Shown: one piece after another, positions 16,101-26,253 of the stretch | Numbering within the stretch: the first letter of the stretch is position 1 | Layout of the letters: each line of letters begins with the position of its first letter | Assembly (NCBI GenBank): GCA_016180645.1 | Contig: JACPAV010000027.1 | Coordinates: 1 to 57,046 of the forward strand | Direction of reading: 5' to 3' | DNA length: 57,046 nt | Source: Nitrospirota bacterium | Lineage (GTDB): Bacteria > JACPQY01 | Program-made: the position numbers and the translations under genes | The notes under the pieces: model-generated | What the model saw: the letters and a program-made list of their open reading frames with translations, nothing else | What the model was told of the DNA's origin: nothing | Database searches by the model: none

Positions 16101-19028
16101 TCACGCCTGGAGATAACGGCGCACGGTGGAGAGAAGCCGGTTGCCCTCCAACGGCTTGAAGATGTACTCATTCACCCCGGCCTCGAACCCCGCGGCGACA
16201 TCCTGGTCCTGCTTGCGCGAACTCACCACGAGGATGGGCACCTCGCGGTAGCCGGGCAGCGAACGAACGTGCCGGGCGAACTCGATGCCGTCCATCCGCG
16301 GCATCATGATGTCCGTCACGATGAGGTCGAACCGCTCGGACTGCACCTTCTCCCACCCGTCAAGCCCGTCCTCCGCCATGAACAGTTGGACCTGCGCGCG
16401 TTCGAACAACTTTTCATACATCTTCCGGAGGACCGCCGAGTCGTCCACGACCAGGACCCGCGCCCGGCCCGCAGTCACGGCAGGGGTCGGAGGCGCTCCG
16501 GTCCGTTCGATCCCCGGCCCGCCGATCGCCGCTCCCTGGCTTGCCGCGTCGATAATCGATTGGATATTGAGAATCGGGACCACCCGCCCATCGCCCAGAA
16601 TGGTTCCCCCGCTCAGGTGCTTCACCTTGAGGAGCACGTCGCCCAACGACTTGATGACGATCTCCTGCTTGCCCCGAATCCGATCCACGATCAATCCGAT
16701 CCGGCTTTCCGCGGAGCCGGCCACGATCACGGGACGCTGGCGCCCATTGGACGGGGCCGGCCCGGAGGGGAGGGCGAGGACCGATTCCAGGCGGACCACA
16801 GGCAGCACGCGGTCGCGCAGGTGGATGACCTCCCTTTTCCCCACCCCTTTCACATTCTGCTCGGTGATCCCGATCGCCTCCTCCACGGAACTCAAGGGCA
16901 ATGCGTAGGTCTGTTCGGCCACGCCCACGAGGAGGGCGTTGATGATGGCCATCGTAAGCGGCAATTTGAGCGTGAAACAGGTTCCCTCACCCGGCTCCGT
17001 ATCGATATCGATCGTCCCGTTGAGCTTCGCAATGTTGAACTTGACGACGTCCATCCCCACGCCTCTCCCTGAAACGGCCGTCACCTCCTCTTTGCTCGAG
17101 AATCCGGGAAGGAAGATCAGGTTGAGGGCGGCGAATCGGTCCAAATGATCCGCCTGCTCCCGGGTGAGAAGCCCCTTGCGCACGGCGACTTCCCCCAACT
17201 TCGTGGGCTCCAATCCCCGCCCGTCATCCTCCACCTCAATGATGATGTGGTCTCCCTCATGAAACGCATTGAGGCGAATCGTTCCGATGGCGGGCTTACC
17301 CGATCTTTCCCGTTCCGCGGCGGACTCGATCCCGTGGTCGATGGCGTTGCGGACAAGGTGGAGGAGCGGATCGCTGATTTCTTCCACAATATTCTTGTCC
17401 AGCTCCGTTTCCTCACCACGAATTTCGATCACCACCTCCTTTTGCATGCTCCTTGAGAGATCGCGGACGAGGCGGGGAAACTTCCCGAATACCGTTTGGA
17501 TGGGAACCATCCGAAGACCCATCAAACCCTCTTGCAGTTCGCCGATGACGCGCCCGAGGACTTCATTGGTGCGGCCGATGTCGTCCCGCAATTCGCCCGG
17601 CGCCAATTCTCCTGGATCGTCGCTCTCAAGAAGCCTTCTCAGCTCGGCCATCAGGCGGCGCGCCTGCGCCTGTGATCGTGAGCCCAAGGCCCCGTGGTGT
17701 ACGCCCTCCCGGTCTGGTCCATTCACCACCGGCGCGGCTTGGCCGTTCGACTCGGGCAGGCGCGGCAAAACGTCCGACGCCATTCGCTCCCTGTCCATGG
17801 ACACGGACGAGGCAATCTTCTCCACCACGGCGTTCGCCCACCCCATGCGCTCCAACAGCCGCAAGGCCACCGACACCTGCCGATCCAGCCGGCTCTTGTT
17901 GATGACGATCTCGCCCATGAGGTTCATGACTCGGTCCAACTTCTGAACGTCCACGCGGAGGCTCCTCATGCCTGCCGCAGCGGGCGCCGGCGTCCCATGC
18001 GCATCCCGCAAGCGTTCACCCCCACCCGCCACCGAATCGGCGGGCAGGCCCTGACCCTCCCCTTTCGAGGGGGAGGGGGTAGGCGCAGGCTTTACGCCTG
18101 CGTCTGAAGACGCACCCATAAAGGGTGCGGCTACCATCCCTTCCCCCATTGCCCGCCGCGGCGAACCGGCGGTCACGCCTTCGAGACGGAGGGCCAAATG
18201 GGAAAGATCCCTCTCCACGTGCCGCCCCTGGGCAAGGTTCGCAAGGTTCATTCGGAGTCCGTCCAGACAGGCCAGCATTCCGTCGGTTACCCTGGGCGTG
18301 ACCGCAAGCTTTCCCGATCGCGCTCGCTCGAAAACGTTCTCCATTTTGTGGGCCAATTCGCCGGTCTTCCGCATTCCCACGGTGAACGAATTGCCCTTCA
18401 TCGAATGTGCAATCCGGAAGATGCCGTTGATCAGCTCGTGATCCTCCGGCTGTTGCTCCAAGGTCATGAGCTGTAGCTCCAACTGCCCCAGGAGCTCCTG
18501 ACTTTCCTCCACGTAGGCGTCCACGAGATTGGCATCCAATCGAACGGGGATCTCCTCGGTCGAAGGCGCTTCGGCGCCGGGCGGCGTTCCCTCGGCGGGA
18601 GACGGCATGCCCTCCACGGCGGGCGGCGTCGCGGCGGGAGGCGCGGTGGCTGCCGCGCGGTACTGCGAGACGAATGAGTCGACTCGCTCGTCGGCGGGGC
18701 TGGGAATCGCCTCACTCATCTTTTCCAGAAGTTCCAGAACGAGATCCACGGATTTCTTCACGCGGTCCAAGGTCGGCGGGCTGACCGGAACGCCGCGCGC
18801 CGCCACCTCTTCAACCAACTCCTGAACCTTCCTGCCCAGCTTGCGCGCCCCCTCGTTCCGAATCATGCCGGCGTTCACTTGGATCACGCGGCTCGACTCG
18901 ACCAACTTGGACACGGTATCGGGCAGGCGACCTTCCACTGCCACTCCAAGCATTTCCAGGTTCTCGAGAATCGACTTTGCCGAGGCCATCGCTTCGTCTC
19001 TGAAAACGCAGGTCGTCGCCCAGTCCAT
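16101..19028 (-). CDS. cheA: Chemotaxis histidine kinase CheA with a C-terminal receiver domain
   Basis: From the ATG at 19028 the protein has 975 residues. An N-terminal helical region (about 10-115) precedes the Hpt domain, whose phospho-His is residue 208 (IAHSMKGN). A linker (about 298-343) is encoded by two palindromic repeats. The dimerisation domain starts near residue 354. The ATPase has LVRNAIDHGIE, VEDDGRGL and GRGVGMDVVK. A CheW-like domain follows, then a complete receiver with Asp906 (TDIMMPRMDG). Such CheA-REC hybrids are known in gliding and deltaproteobacterial systems. The start 5 bp after the cheR stop was preferred over in-frame sequence inside cheR; an ATG at 18989 is an alternative. 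Confidence 0.95.
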   Translation of the reverse strand: MDWATTCVFRDEAMASAKSILENLEMLGVAVEGRLPDTVSKLVESSRVIQVNAGMIRNEGARKLGRKVQELVEEVAARGVPVSPPTLDRVKKSVDLVLELLEKMSEAIPSPADERVDSFVSQYRAAATAPPAATPPAVEGMPSPAEGTPPGAEAPSTEEIPVRLDANLVDAYVEESQELLGQLELQLMTLEQQPEDHELINGIFRIAHSMKGNSFTVGMRKTGELAHKMENVFERARSGKLAVTPRVTDGMLACLDGLRMNLANLAQGRHVERDLSHLALRLEGVTAGSPRRAMGEGMVAAPFMGASSDAGVKPAPTPSPSKGEGQGLPADSVAGGGERLRDAHGTPAPAAAGMRSLRVDVQKLDRVMNLMGEIVINKSRLDRQVSVALRLLERMGWANAVVEKIASSVSMDRERMASDVLPRLPESNGQAAPVVNGPDREGVHHGALGSRSQAQARRLMAELRRLLESDDPGELAPGELRDDIGRTNEVLGRVIGELQEGLMGLRMVPIQTVFGKFPRLVRDLSRSMQKEVVIEIRGEETELDKNIVEEISDPLLHLVRNAIDHGIESAAERERSGKPAIGTIRLNAFHEGDHIIIEVEDDGRGLEPTKLGEVAVRKGLLTREQADHLDRFAALNLIFLPGFSSKEEVTAVSGRGVGMDVVKFNIAKLNGTIDIDTEPGEGTCFTLKLPLTMAIINALLVGVAEQTYALPLSSVEEAIGITEQNVKGVGKREVIHLRDRVLPVVRLESVLALPSGPAPSNGRQRPVIVAGSAESRIGLIVDRIRGKQEIVIKSLGDVLLKVKHLSGGTILGDGRVVPILNIQSIIDAASQGAAIGGPGIERTGAPPTPAVTAGRARVLVVDDSAVLRKMYEKLFERAQVQLFMAEDGLDGWEKVQSERFDLIVTDIMMPRMDGIEFARHVRSLPGYREVPILVVSSRKQDQDVAAGFEAGVNEYIFKPLEGNRLLSTVRRYLQA
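18015..18077. repeat. Palindromic repeat (family B) inside cheA
   Basis: This copy resembles 5142-5227 in acnA and ends in an inverted repeat at 18055-18077 (CCCTCCCC, AGGGGGAGGG). It is translated within the CheA linker as PSPSKGEGQGLPAD followed by SVAGGGE, the same frame as in aconitase. Confidence 0.75.
18078..18135. repeat. Composite hairpin repeat (family A) inside cheA
   Basis: The 58-bp element is bounded by GGTAGGCGC and GCGGCTACC and contains two hairpins: GCAGGC with GCCTGC, and GCACCC with GGGTGC. It is nearly identical, in reverse complement, to 64-111. It adjoins family B directly and is read in frame in CheA as VAAPFMGASSDAGVKPAPT. Confidence 0.85.
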
Positions 19029-19033
19029 GCGGC

Positions 19034-19879
19034 TCAGGAAGCTCGGCGCTCCCGGCGGAAGACCCGGATCCCATGGACCTCGCTTCGTTCGAGCCCGCAC
19101 CCGAGATCCACCGTTTCGGCGTCCGACACCATGAGGGCGCCTCCCGGCGGAAGCACCTCGGCCAGCCGCCGCCAAAGCTGTTTCCGCGCCGATTCCGTCA
19201 TGTAAAGGGATACGTGCCTGCAGAAGATGATTTCCCGGTCCCGGGGAAACGGATCGCACGCCAGGTTCAGCCGGCGGAATTGAACGTGGGTCCGAAGCCC
19301 GTCGCGCACTCGCCAATCCCCAACCCCTGCCGCCGGAATGAAATAACGGTCACGGATCTCCCTGGGGCAGTCCCTGAAATGATCCGCGCCGTAGATTCCC
19401 TTTCGACCGACCTCCAGTGCGGCCTCACAAATGTCGGTGCCGAGAACATCGATCCGGCTGTTCACACGATTTCCAAGCGCCTCCGCCGCCGCCATGGCCA
19501 TCGAATAGGCTTCATCTCCCGTGGAACAGCCTGCACTCCAGAGCCGAATAGGGTCGGTGTCCGTCCGCGTCCCCGCTTGTTGAAGGATCCCACCGAGCGC
19601 CCTGAAGTGGTGCTCCGAGCGAAAGAATCCGGTTTCACCGATGGTAATCGCCTCGATCAGCCGGTGGTACTCCTCCTGTGTGGCGGACAACCGCCCGATT
19701 TGCCCGGACCATCGAGGGCCCGATTCCGCCATCCACCGGCCGAGCCGCCGTTCCAGGCGGCGGCGAACATTCGGCCAATCCTTCAAGGTGATCATGAGAC
19801 CGAATCGCTCCTCGGCGAAGGCACGGATGAACATCTCGGCCGCGGGCTGGACGCGCCCTTCCACGTGGGGATCCGGCAT
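19034..19879 (-). CDS. cheR: Chemotaxis protein methyltransferase
   Basis: CheR methylates receptor glutamates with S-adenosylmethionine. The N-terminal helical domain (about 30-95) precedes the methyltransferase domain, which has GETGFFRSEHHF, LWSAGCSTGDEAYSMAM (SAM site) and VLGTDIC. The late FCRHVSLYMTE corresponds to the usual FCRNVLIYF. The N-terminal 25 residues are extra. It sits between cheW2 (9 bp upstream) and cheA (5 bp downstream). Confidence 0.95.
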   Translation of the reverse strand: MPDPHVEGRVQPAAEMFIRAFAEERFGLMITLKDWPNVRRRLERRLGRWMAESGPRWSGQIGRLSATQEEYHRLIEAITIGETGFFRSEHHFRALGGILQQAGTRTDTDPIRLWSAGCSTGDEAYSMAMAAAEALGNRVNSRIDVLGTDICEAALEVGRKGIYGADHFRDCPREIRDRYFIPAAGVGDWRVRDGLRTHVQFRRLNLACDPFPRDREIIFCRHVSLYMTESARKQLWRRLAEVLPPGGALMVSDAETVDLGCGLERSEVHGIRVFRRERRAS

Positions 19880-19888
19880 CGGGGGCGC

Positions 19889-20329
19889 CTATGCCTCCTG
19901 GAGCGCCTTCATCTGCGGAGATTCCAGAATGCGGGCAAGGTCGAGGTAGACGAGCGGATGATCCCCCATCTGTTTCACGCCCTTCATGAACTCGGCCTCC
20001 GCGCGCCCGAGCATGGCCGGGGGAGATTCGAGCTCGGACAATTCCAGAGCACGCACCTGCGAGATGTGATCTGCGAGCGCGCCGAGCGCCTTGTTGCGAA
20101 GGGAAAGAATCATGATTTTTCCCCCGTTGACAACCGCCGTTTCGGGAAGATCGAAGAACCTCCTCAGATCGATGACGGCGATGATCTGCCCTCGGAGATT
20201 GATGACCCCCAGAACAAAAGCCGGGGTATGCGGGATGTGAGTAATGGGGACCAGATCGAGAACTTCCCGAACCTGCGTCACGTCGGTCGCATACTCCTGA
20301 CCGCCCAGGTGAAAACAGAGAACTTTCAC
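19889..20329 (-). CDS. cheW: CheW-like coupling protein (copy 2)
   Basis: This compact 146-residue CheW-domain protein begins MKVLCFHLGGQEYATDVTQVREVLD and contains GVINLRGQIIAVIDLRRFFDL. The family signature is closer to canonical than in copy 1. It is 46 bp downstream of the receptor gene and 9 bp upstream of cheR, so it is the likely main partner of the receptor and CheA. Confidence 0.93.
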   Translation of the reverse strand: MKVLCFHLGGQEYATDVTQVREVLDLVPITHIPHTPAFVLGVINLRGQIIAVIDLRRFFDLPETAVVNGGKIMILSLRNKALGALADHISQVRALELSELESPPAMLGRAEAEFMKGVKQMGDHPLVYLDLARILESPQMKALQEA

Positions 20330-20375
20330 GCCGGCTGCGTCCGATGATCGACAGGAGGTTGCAAGAAGGCCCGAC

Positions 20376-22418
20376 TCATACCATCACGTCCGTCCATTGT
20401 GGGACTGCCTCCTTGGCCCCCGCCCCAAGCGCCTCTGGACCACCGCCATTGGACGGAGCCGGCGCGAGCGCCCGCGGCCCCTGGCCGTCCACCTGGAAAT
20501 GGCTGATGGCCGTTTCCAATTTCAGCATGTCGTCTTGGAGCGATTTCGTCTGATTGAGGGTCGACTGGCTGACCTTGACCGTTTCCTCAGCGGCGGATAC
20601 GATGTTGTCCATCCTCTTCGCAACCTGGTTGGCAGAGCTGGTTTGGAGGGTCGTCGCCTTGGATATGTCCTCAATCGCGGAATTGATCGACGTGACGCCC
20701 CCCACAATCTCCTCAAGAATGCCCACAGCCGAGCGGACCACCTGCGTCCCCTTCTCCACCTCCTGGCTCCCCAGCCGCATGGCCCTGACGCTCTCATCCG
20801 TGTCGACCTGAACCTGCTCAATCAGGTTCGATATTTCCTCGGTGGATTTCGCGGCGCGCTCGGCGAGATTGCTGACTTGGTCCGCCACCACGGCGAATCC
20901 CTTCCCTTGCTCGCCCGCGCGGGCCGCCTCGATGGCGGCATTGAGGGACAGCAGGTTCGTCTGCTCCGCGATCCCCGAAATGACTTCCACGATCTTCCCT
21001 ATTTCTTTTCCCCGCCGGCCGAGCTCTTCGATGCGCGAAGCCGTATCCTCCACGGCCCGTTTGATTTGAAGCATCGCTTCCTCCATCTGATGCATGGATT
21101 TCCCTCCGAGGCTGGCCTTCTCATGGGTATCCCTCGTGATCTTTACGGCTCCCTCGACCGTGCGGTTGATGAGCTGGATGGACGAAGATAATTCCGCCAC
21201 CGCCTGGGCCACCTCCCCCGCCTGAGAGTTCTGGCCGCTCGCCGCCATGCTGACCTGCTCCGAGGCCGAGACGATATCCTTGATGACCGTGCCGACCAGC
21301 GCTGCCGTCTTGGAAACCCGGCCGATCAGCGCGCTGAGGTTGGTCAGGAGATCGTTGATGCCCCGACTGAGTTGACCCATTTCGTCCTCGGATTCAATTT
21401 GAACCCGCTGCGTCAGGTCACCCTCCCCCACGGCCTGCACGCGCTCCAATACGTGATTCACCGCCGCCTGAAGGTATTCGCTCCGCTCCCGCTCCCGCTC
21501 CAGGTTCAGGCCGATCTGCTCGACCATGTCGTTCAGGCTTCGGGCCAGGATGGAGAACTCATCCGATCCCCGTGCCTCTACCCGCTTGGCCAGGTCACCC
21601 TGCCGGATGGAAAAAGCGGCATCCGTAAGGTCCTGCACGGGCCGCACGATCATCTTCCTCAGGAGGGAAACGCAGACGACGGCCAGGACGAGTGTCGCGA
21701 GCAGCAGCACCAGCACGATGATGCCGATCGAAGACATCGTTCCCACGCGGTCCCGATCGTTGGCCTGGATGGTTTCCTGCAGGGTGTCGGTCAGTTCCTT
21801 CCTAAACGCGGCCAGGATCTCGGTCGATTTGGAATCGAACACGGCGAAGTCCCGCTCGATCTTGCCTGAGAGTTCGGACGCCTCCTGTTGGGAGCTTTGC
21901 AGTCGGGCGGTCTTCTCCGCGCCAAGCCGGCCCTTGAACGCCTGCTCGGCGGAAAGGGCTGCGATCTCCTCTTGGGCCGTTCCAAGCCGGCTGATCTGTG
22001 CCAGGAGTTCGTCGCTCAGGTCGTGGGCCTCCCGGACAATCTCCGCCGCCCGCGAAGCGTAACGGGCGGGCAGACCTTTCGGAACGAGACCCTCGGTTTC
22101 AGAAAGGGCCGAGGCCGTGGCATCTCGGAGTTCTTGGAGGTGACCCATCAGGTGCCCCGCGGGGTTCAGCCTCTGGGCCTCCACCATCGTTTTTTCCAGT
22201 TTCAGGGCCGCTTCCACCCGACCCAGCGCGTCCACGGCGGGCCGTTGGACCGAGACGACGTTGGTGAGGTCCGATTTCAGCTTGAGGATTCCCATGTAGG
22301 TCGTAATGCCCATCACCAGCGCGAGCATCCCCAGGGCCCCGAAGGCGAGGACCAGCTTCTTCCCCACCGTAAATCCGCTGATTTGCCACTCGCCTATGTC
22401 TGTTTGAGTCACCGGCAT
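20376..22418 (-). CDS. Methyl-accepting chemotaxis protein
   Basis: This is a typical transmembrane chemoreceptor of 680 residues. A first helix (about 20-42) and a second (about 228-250) bracket a periplasmic ligand domain of about 185 residues that looks helical (four-helix-bundle type). HAMP-like sequence follows (about 250-300 and again near 330-370), then the cytoplasmic signalling hairpin. The tip reads [20 protein letters not shown] and is close to the universal receptor consensus. The C-terminus (TDVMV) lacks a clear CheR-tethering pentapeptide. As the only receptor in this operon it may define the stimulus; the nearby amt and heme protein hint at nitrogen or redox cues. Confidence 0.95.
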   Translation of the reverse strand: MPVTQTDIGEWQISGFTVGKKLVLAFGALGMLALVMGITTYMGILKLKSDLTNVVSVQRPAVDALGRVEAALKLEKTMVEAQRLNPAGHLMGHLQELRDATASALSETEGLVPKGLPARYASRAAEIVREAHDLSDELLAQISRLGTAQEEIAALSAEQAFKGRLGAEKTARLQSSQQEASELSGKIERDFAVFDSKSTEILAAFRKELTDTLQETIQANDRDRVGTMSSIGIIVLVLLLATLVLAVVCVSLLRKMIVRPVQDLTDAAFSIRQGDLAKRVEARGSDEFSILARSLNDMVEQIGLNLERERERSEYLQAAVNHVLERVQAVGEGDLTQRVQIESEDEMGQLSRGINDLLTNLSALIGRVSKTAALVGTVIKDIVSASEQVSMAASGQNSQAGEVAQAVAELSSSIQLINRTVEGAVKITRDTHEKASLGGKSMHQMEEAMLQIKRAVEDTASRIEELGRRGKEIGKIVEVISGIAEQTNLLSLNAAIEAARAGEQGKGFAVVADQVSNLAERAAKSTEEISNLIEQVQVDTDESVRAMRLGSQEVEKGTQVVRSAVGILEEIVGGVTSINSAIEDISKATTLQTSSANQVAKRMDNIVSAAEETVKVSQSTLNQTKSLQDDMLKLETAISHFQVDGQGPRALAPAPSNGGGPEALGAGAKEAVPQWTDVMV

Positions 22419-22444
22419 GGATACCTCCCTTTGGTCCGCATTCG

Positions 22445-24220
22445 CTATTTCACGCTTCTCACCACGTAGGCCTGGACCTTCTCCGATTTTCCCTTCAAGG
22501 TAAGCGGAGGCACCTCGTCCACCTCCACTTCCGAACGGACCTCGTCAAGCGTGGCTTGGCTGATGAGCACGCCGCCGTGGGGGGCGGCCGATTCGAGCCG
22601 CTGCGCGAGGTTCACATTGTCGCCGATCACGGTGAAATCCCGTCTCAAGAAACGGCTGCCGATATCGCCCTGAATGACCACGCCTGTGTTGATCCCCACG
22701 CGCATGTTGAACGGCGTGGCCCGGCCCTTGTTGAAGTCCTGGAGCGCCGCCTGCATGGTGAATCCGCTCCGAACCGCCCGAAGCGCTCCGGACGCTTCCG
22801 AACTCTCCTCAAAAACAGCCATGATCGCGTCGCCGATAAATTTGTCCACGATGGCATCGTGCTCCCGCAAGATTTTCGTCAGGAGATCGAAATAGTCGTT
22901 GAGGAGGTCGACGACTTCCCGGGGCTTGAGCCTCTCGCAGGTGGGAGTGAACCCGCAGATGTCGCTGAAGAGGATCGTCAACTTTTTCTCATCGGCCCGC
23001 AGGGCCATCGGAGAGGATTTCTGCGCGGCCACCTCTTCGGCCTGCTTTAGGGCCGCCTCCGAAAGGTAATGCTTCATCGCCTCCTTCTCGCGCTGAAGCC
23101 GACGTTCGGCGAGGAGCCGCTCCACGATCACGAGAAGTTTGTCCACCTGGAAAGGTTTGGTGATGAAGCCGGCCAGACCCGCCCGCGTGGCGCGGCTGAG
23201 TTCGGCCTTGCTGTCGCGCGCCGTCATCATGACTACCGAGATGGCCTTCGTCTCCTCTTTCTCCTTGAGACGGGCCGCGAGTTCGAGTCCGTCCATCCCC
23301 GGCATGTTGAAATCCGTGACCAACACGTCCGGCTTGAAGGAGAGACACTTCTCGTACCCTTCGCGGCCGTCGCGCGCGATATCCACGGTGAAGCCCTGTT
23401 GCGCGAGGCCAATCCGCACCATCCCGCGAATCAGATCGGCATCGTCGACGACCAGAATCCGTTCCCGACCCCGGAGCTTCATGGATTCGAAGTATCGCCG
23501 GACGAGGTCGAGGAGTTCCGCCTTGTCGAGCGGCTTGGTGAGATAGTCGTTCGCGCCGGCCTCGAAGCCCTTCTCCACGTCGATGCCGCCCGAGAGGGAC
23601 GAACAAATGATGACCGGCATGAACTCCAGGGTCGTTTCCGTCTTGATCTTCTGGCACAGTTGATAGCCTGTCATCTTGGGCATCTCGATGTCCGTGATGA
23701 CGAGGTCCGGCCTGAACTGCCGGACCATCCGGACGCCCTCCTCGCCGTCGTATCCGTGGAGGACGTGATACCCGGCGGAGGACAGAACATCTCCCAGATC
23801 CTTGTGGATGACGCGACTGTCGTCCACGAGGAGGATGGAGCGCCCGTGAGCGAAGATGGTCTCAACGAGAAGCGAAAGCTGTTCGGCCTCGAAGGGAATT
23901 CGGATGAGATACCGGATTCCGGCCTCGCTGCACCGCTCCCCCAAATCTTCGCCCGCGACCATCACCACGGGCAGTTCTTGGAATCCGTTCATCTTCCGGA
24001 TCGAATGGAAGAGCTTGAAGCCGTCTTTCGTATGAAACTGGTCCTGGAGCATCACGAGGTCCGGGCGATATTCGGAAATACGGAGGAGCATTTCGTCGCC
24101 ATCCTCCGGGACGGCGATCTGATAGCCCTTTGGCTTGAGCGCATTCTCGATAAGGGCAGCCATGGCCCGACTGCCCATACCCAGCATGACTCTCCGCCCT
24201 GCCTCCGCCCCTGCATTCAT
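22445..24220 (-). CDS. Three-receiver adenylate/guanylate cyclase
   Basis: The protein carries three receiver domains and a class III cyclase domain. The first receiver is degenerate: it lacks the acidic pair, has LQ where the phosphoacceptor LD is expected, and lacks the Lys. The second ([22 protein letters not shown]) and third ([26 protein letters not shown]) look functional. The cyclase (about 400-590) has LFSDICGFT and [12 protein letters not shown], supplying both metal Asp residues, and [14 protein letters not shown] chose the ATG at 24220 (591 residues). It is first in the chemotaxis operon, so cyclic-nucleotide output may be coupled to CheA phosphotransfer. Confidence 0.9.
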   Translation of the reverse strand: MNAGAEAGRRVMLGMGSRAMAALIENALKPKGYQIAVPEDGDEMLLRISEYRPDLVMLQDQFHTKDGFKLFHSIRKMNGFQELPVVMVAGEDLGERCSEAGIRYLIRIPFEAEQLSLLVETIFAHGRSILLVDDSRVIHKDLGDVLSSAGYHVLHGYDGEEGVRMVRQFRPDLVITDIEMPKMTGYQLCQKIKTETTLEFMPVIICSSLSGGIDVEKGFEAGANDYLTKPLDKAELLDLVRRYFESMKLRGRERILVVDDADLIRGMVRIGLAQQGFTVDIARDGREGYEKCLSFKPDVLVTDFNMPGMDGLELAARLKEKEETKAISVVMMTARDSKAELSRATRAGLAGFITKPFQVDKLLVIVERLLAERRLQREKEAMKHYLSEAALKQAEEVAAQKSSPMALRADEKKLTILFSDICGFTPTCERLKPREVVDLLNDYFDLLTKILREHDAIVDKFIGDAIMAVFEESSEASGALRAVRSGFTMQAALQDFNKGRATPFNMRVGINTGVVIQGDIGSRFLRRDFTVIGDNVNLAQRLESAAPHGGVLISQATLDEVRSEVEVDEVPPLTLKGKSEKVQAYVVRSVK

Positions 24221-24324
24221 GACTTGCGTGGTCCAGATTATAGGAAGTGGAAAAACCGCTGTCAACACGCAAGGTTGCGCTAGACCCAGGATCGCGAAAG
24301 TCCAGGGCCGGGGTGTTTTTCGGG

Positions 24325-25260
24325 TTAGGGTGTCAGAAGAAAATCACGCATCGCGGGATTGACTTGGTCGGGGTCCTCTTCGTGAGGCGAATGGCCGGCG
24401 TTGTCCACTACCAACATTCGTGAATTGGGGAGGAGGACGTTGAGCTTCTCGCCCAAGGCAAGCGGCACGGCCCGATCCTGCCTCCCCCACACGATCAGAA
24501 CCGGTTTCCGATGGCCGGCCAGCGTGTTCACCGTTTCGGTCAGCCCGCCGAAATCCATCTTTCGAAGGATGCCCAGAATCGATTCGCTCGACCCCTTGAT
24601 GCTCATCGGAGCGATCACGGCATCGACGTAGTCGTCCGTCACTTTGTTTTGATCGTAGAACCAGAAATCCTGGATGTTTCGACGGAACAAGGCCCGGCCC
24701 GGGAGCGCAACCAGGAACTCTCCCAGTTTCGGCGCCCCGAACGCCTTGGCGGTCAGCGGCAACGGGTTGGGCAGTCCCGCTGCATCGACCAGCACAAGCT
24801 TGTTCACCCGCTCGGGCCACTGAGCCGCCACCATCATGGCGGTGCCGCCTCCCATCGATTGCCCGATGAGATGTGCGGACGGGATACCCATGGCGTCCAT
24901 GAAATCCAAAACCTGTTGCGCGTAGATACCGTAGGAATACGGCGCGCCAGGGATACGCGTGCTGTAGCCCCACCCATAAAGGTCAACCGCCAGCGTGCGA
25001 AACGACGTGGCCAGCGCTTCCTGCGTCCCCCGCCACATGACGGTATGAAAGAGAAATCCATGGATCAGGATGATGGGCTCCCCCTGCCCCTTCTCGATGA
25101 AATGCGTGCGGAACTCTCCCGATTGGACGAACGATCCCGGCGCCAGAGATTGCACACGATCCCACGGCACGGTGTCGCGCGGCCGGAATTTCGGAAGCGC
25201 AAACACGGCGCCCGCGATGACAATGACGACCAAGAAGAACCCGATCCAGCCCAGTTTCAT
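24325..25260 (-). CDS. Alpha/beta-hydrolase with N-terminal membrane anchor
   Basis: An uncleaved signal-anchor (about residues 3-22) precedes an alpha/beta-hydrolase domain. IILIHGFLFHTVMW is the oxyanion region, LIGQSMGGGTAMM the nucleophile elbow with Ser, VWGRQDRAVPL the probable acid, and VDNAGHSPHEEDP the catalytic His. The ATG at 25260 is preceded by GGAGGTGTGC, a good ribosome-binding site. It lies 25 bp after the PI-PLC-like gene, in one transcription unit. The substrate is not predictable; esterase or haloalkane-dehalogenase-like relatives are typical. Confidence 0.85.
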   Translation of the reverse strand: MKLGWIGFFLVVIVIAGAVFALPKFRPRDTVPWDRVQSLAPGSFVQSGEFRTHFIEKGQGEPIILIHGFLFHTVMWRGTQEALATSFRTLAVDLYGWGYSTRIPGAPYSYGIYAQQVLDFMDAMGIPSAHLIGQSMGGGTAMMVAAQWPERVNKLVLVDAAGLPNPLPLTAKAFGAPKLGEFLVALPGRALFRRNIQDFWFYDQNKVTDDYVDAVIAPMSIKGSSESILGILRKMDFGGLTETVNTLAGHRKPVLIVWGRQDRAVPLALGEKLNVLLPNSRMLVVDNAGHSPHEEDPDQVNPAMRDFLLTP

Positions 25261-25285
25261 GCACACCTCCCCGGAAGTCGCGCCG

Positions 25286-26170
25286 TCAGCCTCCACTCGA
25301 TGAAAGACCATTCAATTCGTCGACCACCGCGAAAAGATCGCCGATCGAATAGAAGTCGACCGTCACAAAATTCGGCCGCCGACCACTTTCGCCCCAGCAC
25401 TGTTTCGCGCGATCGATCAACAACGGATTGAAGTTGACCTGCTCGGCCAGGGACGGATGGGCGATGGGACTCGTCAGAAAATGGTTCATTATGAAGAGCG
25501 AGTTTTCCGGCCTTCCCCGGTTGATCTTGCAGGTGAACTCCCCCGCTGACTCGAAGTGATAGTGGGTTTCCCACGCGTACTCCCACACGTCGTGGTACCA
25601 CGGAAGTGCGCCTCCGTCAAAATCCGTGAAGACGACGAGGCGATCCCCACTGCGGATCATTGCCTCCAAGGTGGGCCACGGGGCGCCGGGAGTCTGTGCG
25701 TGCACATAGCCGAGCAGCCCGCTCTCGACGAACGACGCTTCGATCTCGGCCGCTCCGACATTCGATTCGAAAATGATCGAAAGGATTTCGCTCGGATGGC
25801 GGTCCATGAACGCCCGGATCTCCGCCAGTCCCTCCGCGAGCGACTTTCGGCCGAATTCGCACCGCGCATGACAAAGGTAGGGCTCACCGCGGTACTCGTG
25901 AACGTCCAGCATCATGCCGCGAATCCCGTCCTCGAGCTGGCGGGAGATCCCGTGCTCCTGGTTCGGCCCGATCCAACCGTCATCGGCATTCGACATCGCG
26001 TTGTGGGCGGTAGCATACGAGACCTCATCAAACCGGCGAAAACATAGATCCTTCGACCCGTTGCACGCCGCGGGGTGCTCCTCGCGTGTGCAGCCGCCCA
26101 CCCTCATCGCCGCAAGCACCAGGGCCAGGGCCCAATGAATCCGGCGCAGCGAATACGCGTGGAGGATCAA
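25286..26170 (-). CDS. PI-PLC X-domain-like secreted lipoprotein
   Basis: A signal sequence ends in VGGC at about residue 27, a possible lipobox. The domain resembles the phosphatidylinositol-specific phospholipase C X-domain: SYATAHNAMS carries the first catalytic His, GMMLDVHEYRG the metal/substrate Asp-x-His, and LCHARCEFG the second His. FLTSPIAHPSLAEQVN and VTVDFYSIGDL match bacterial members of this group. The frame opens with TTG. Together with the downstream hydrolase it suggests phospholipid or lipid-anchor hydrolysis at the cell envelope. Confidence 0.75.
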   Translation of the reverse strand: MILHAYSLRRIHWALALVLAAMRVGGCTREEHPAACNGSKDLCFRRFDEVSYATAHNAMSNADDGWIGPNQEHGISRQLEDGIRGMMLDVHEYRGEPYLCHARCEFGRKSLAEGLAEIRAFMDRHPSEILSIIFESNVGAAEIEASFVESGLLGYVHAQTPGAPWPTLEAMIRSGDRLVVFTDFDGGALPWYHDVWEYAWETHYHFESAGEFTCKINRGRPENSLFIMNHFLTSPIAHPSLAEQVNFNPLLIDRAKQCWGESGRRPNFVTVDFYSIGDLFAVVDELNGLSSSGG

Positions 26171-26253
26171 GGGGTTGTGGGGTAGCCGATTCGCAGGGAC
26201 AACACGTTCATGTTCCTCTGGGAGCGTACCGATTCTAGAAAGTAGAGGACATC

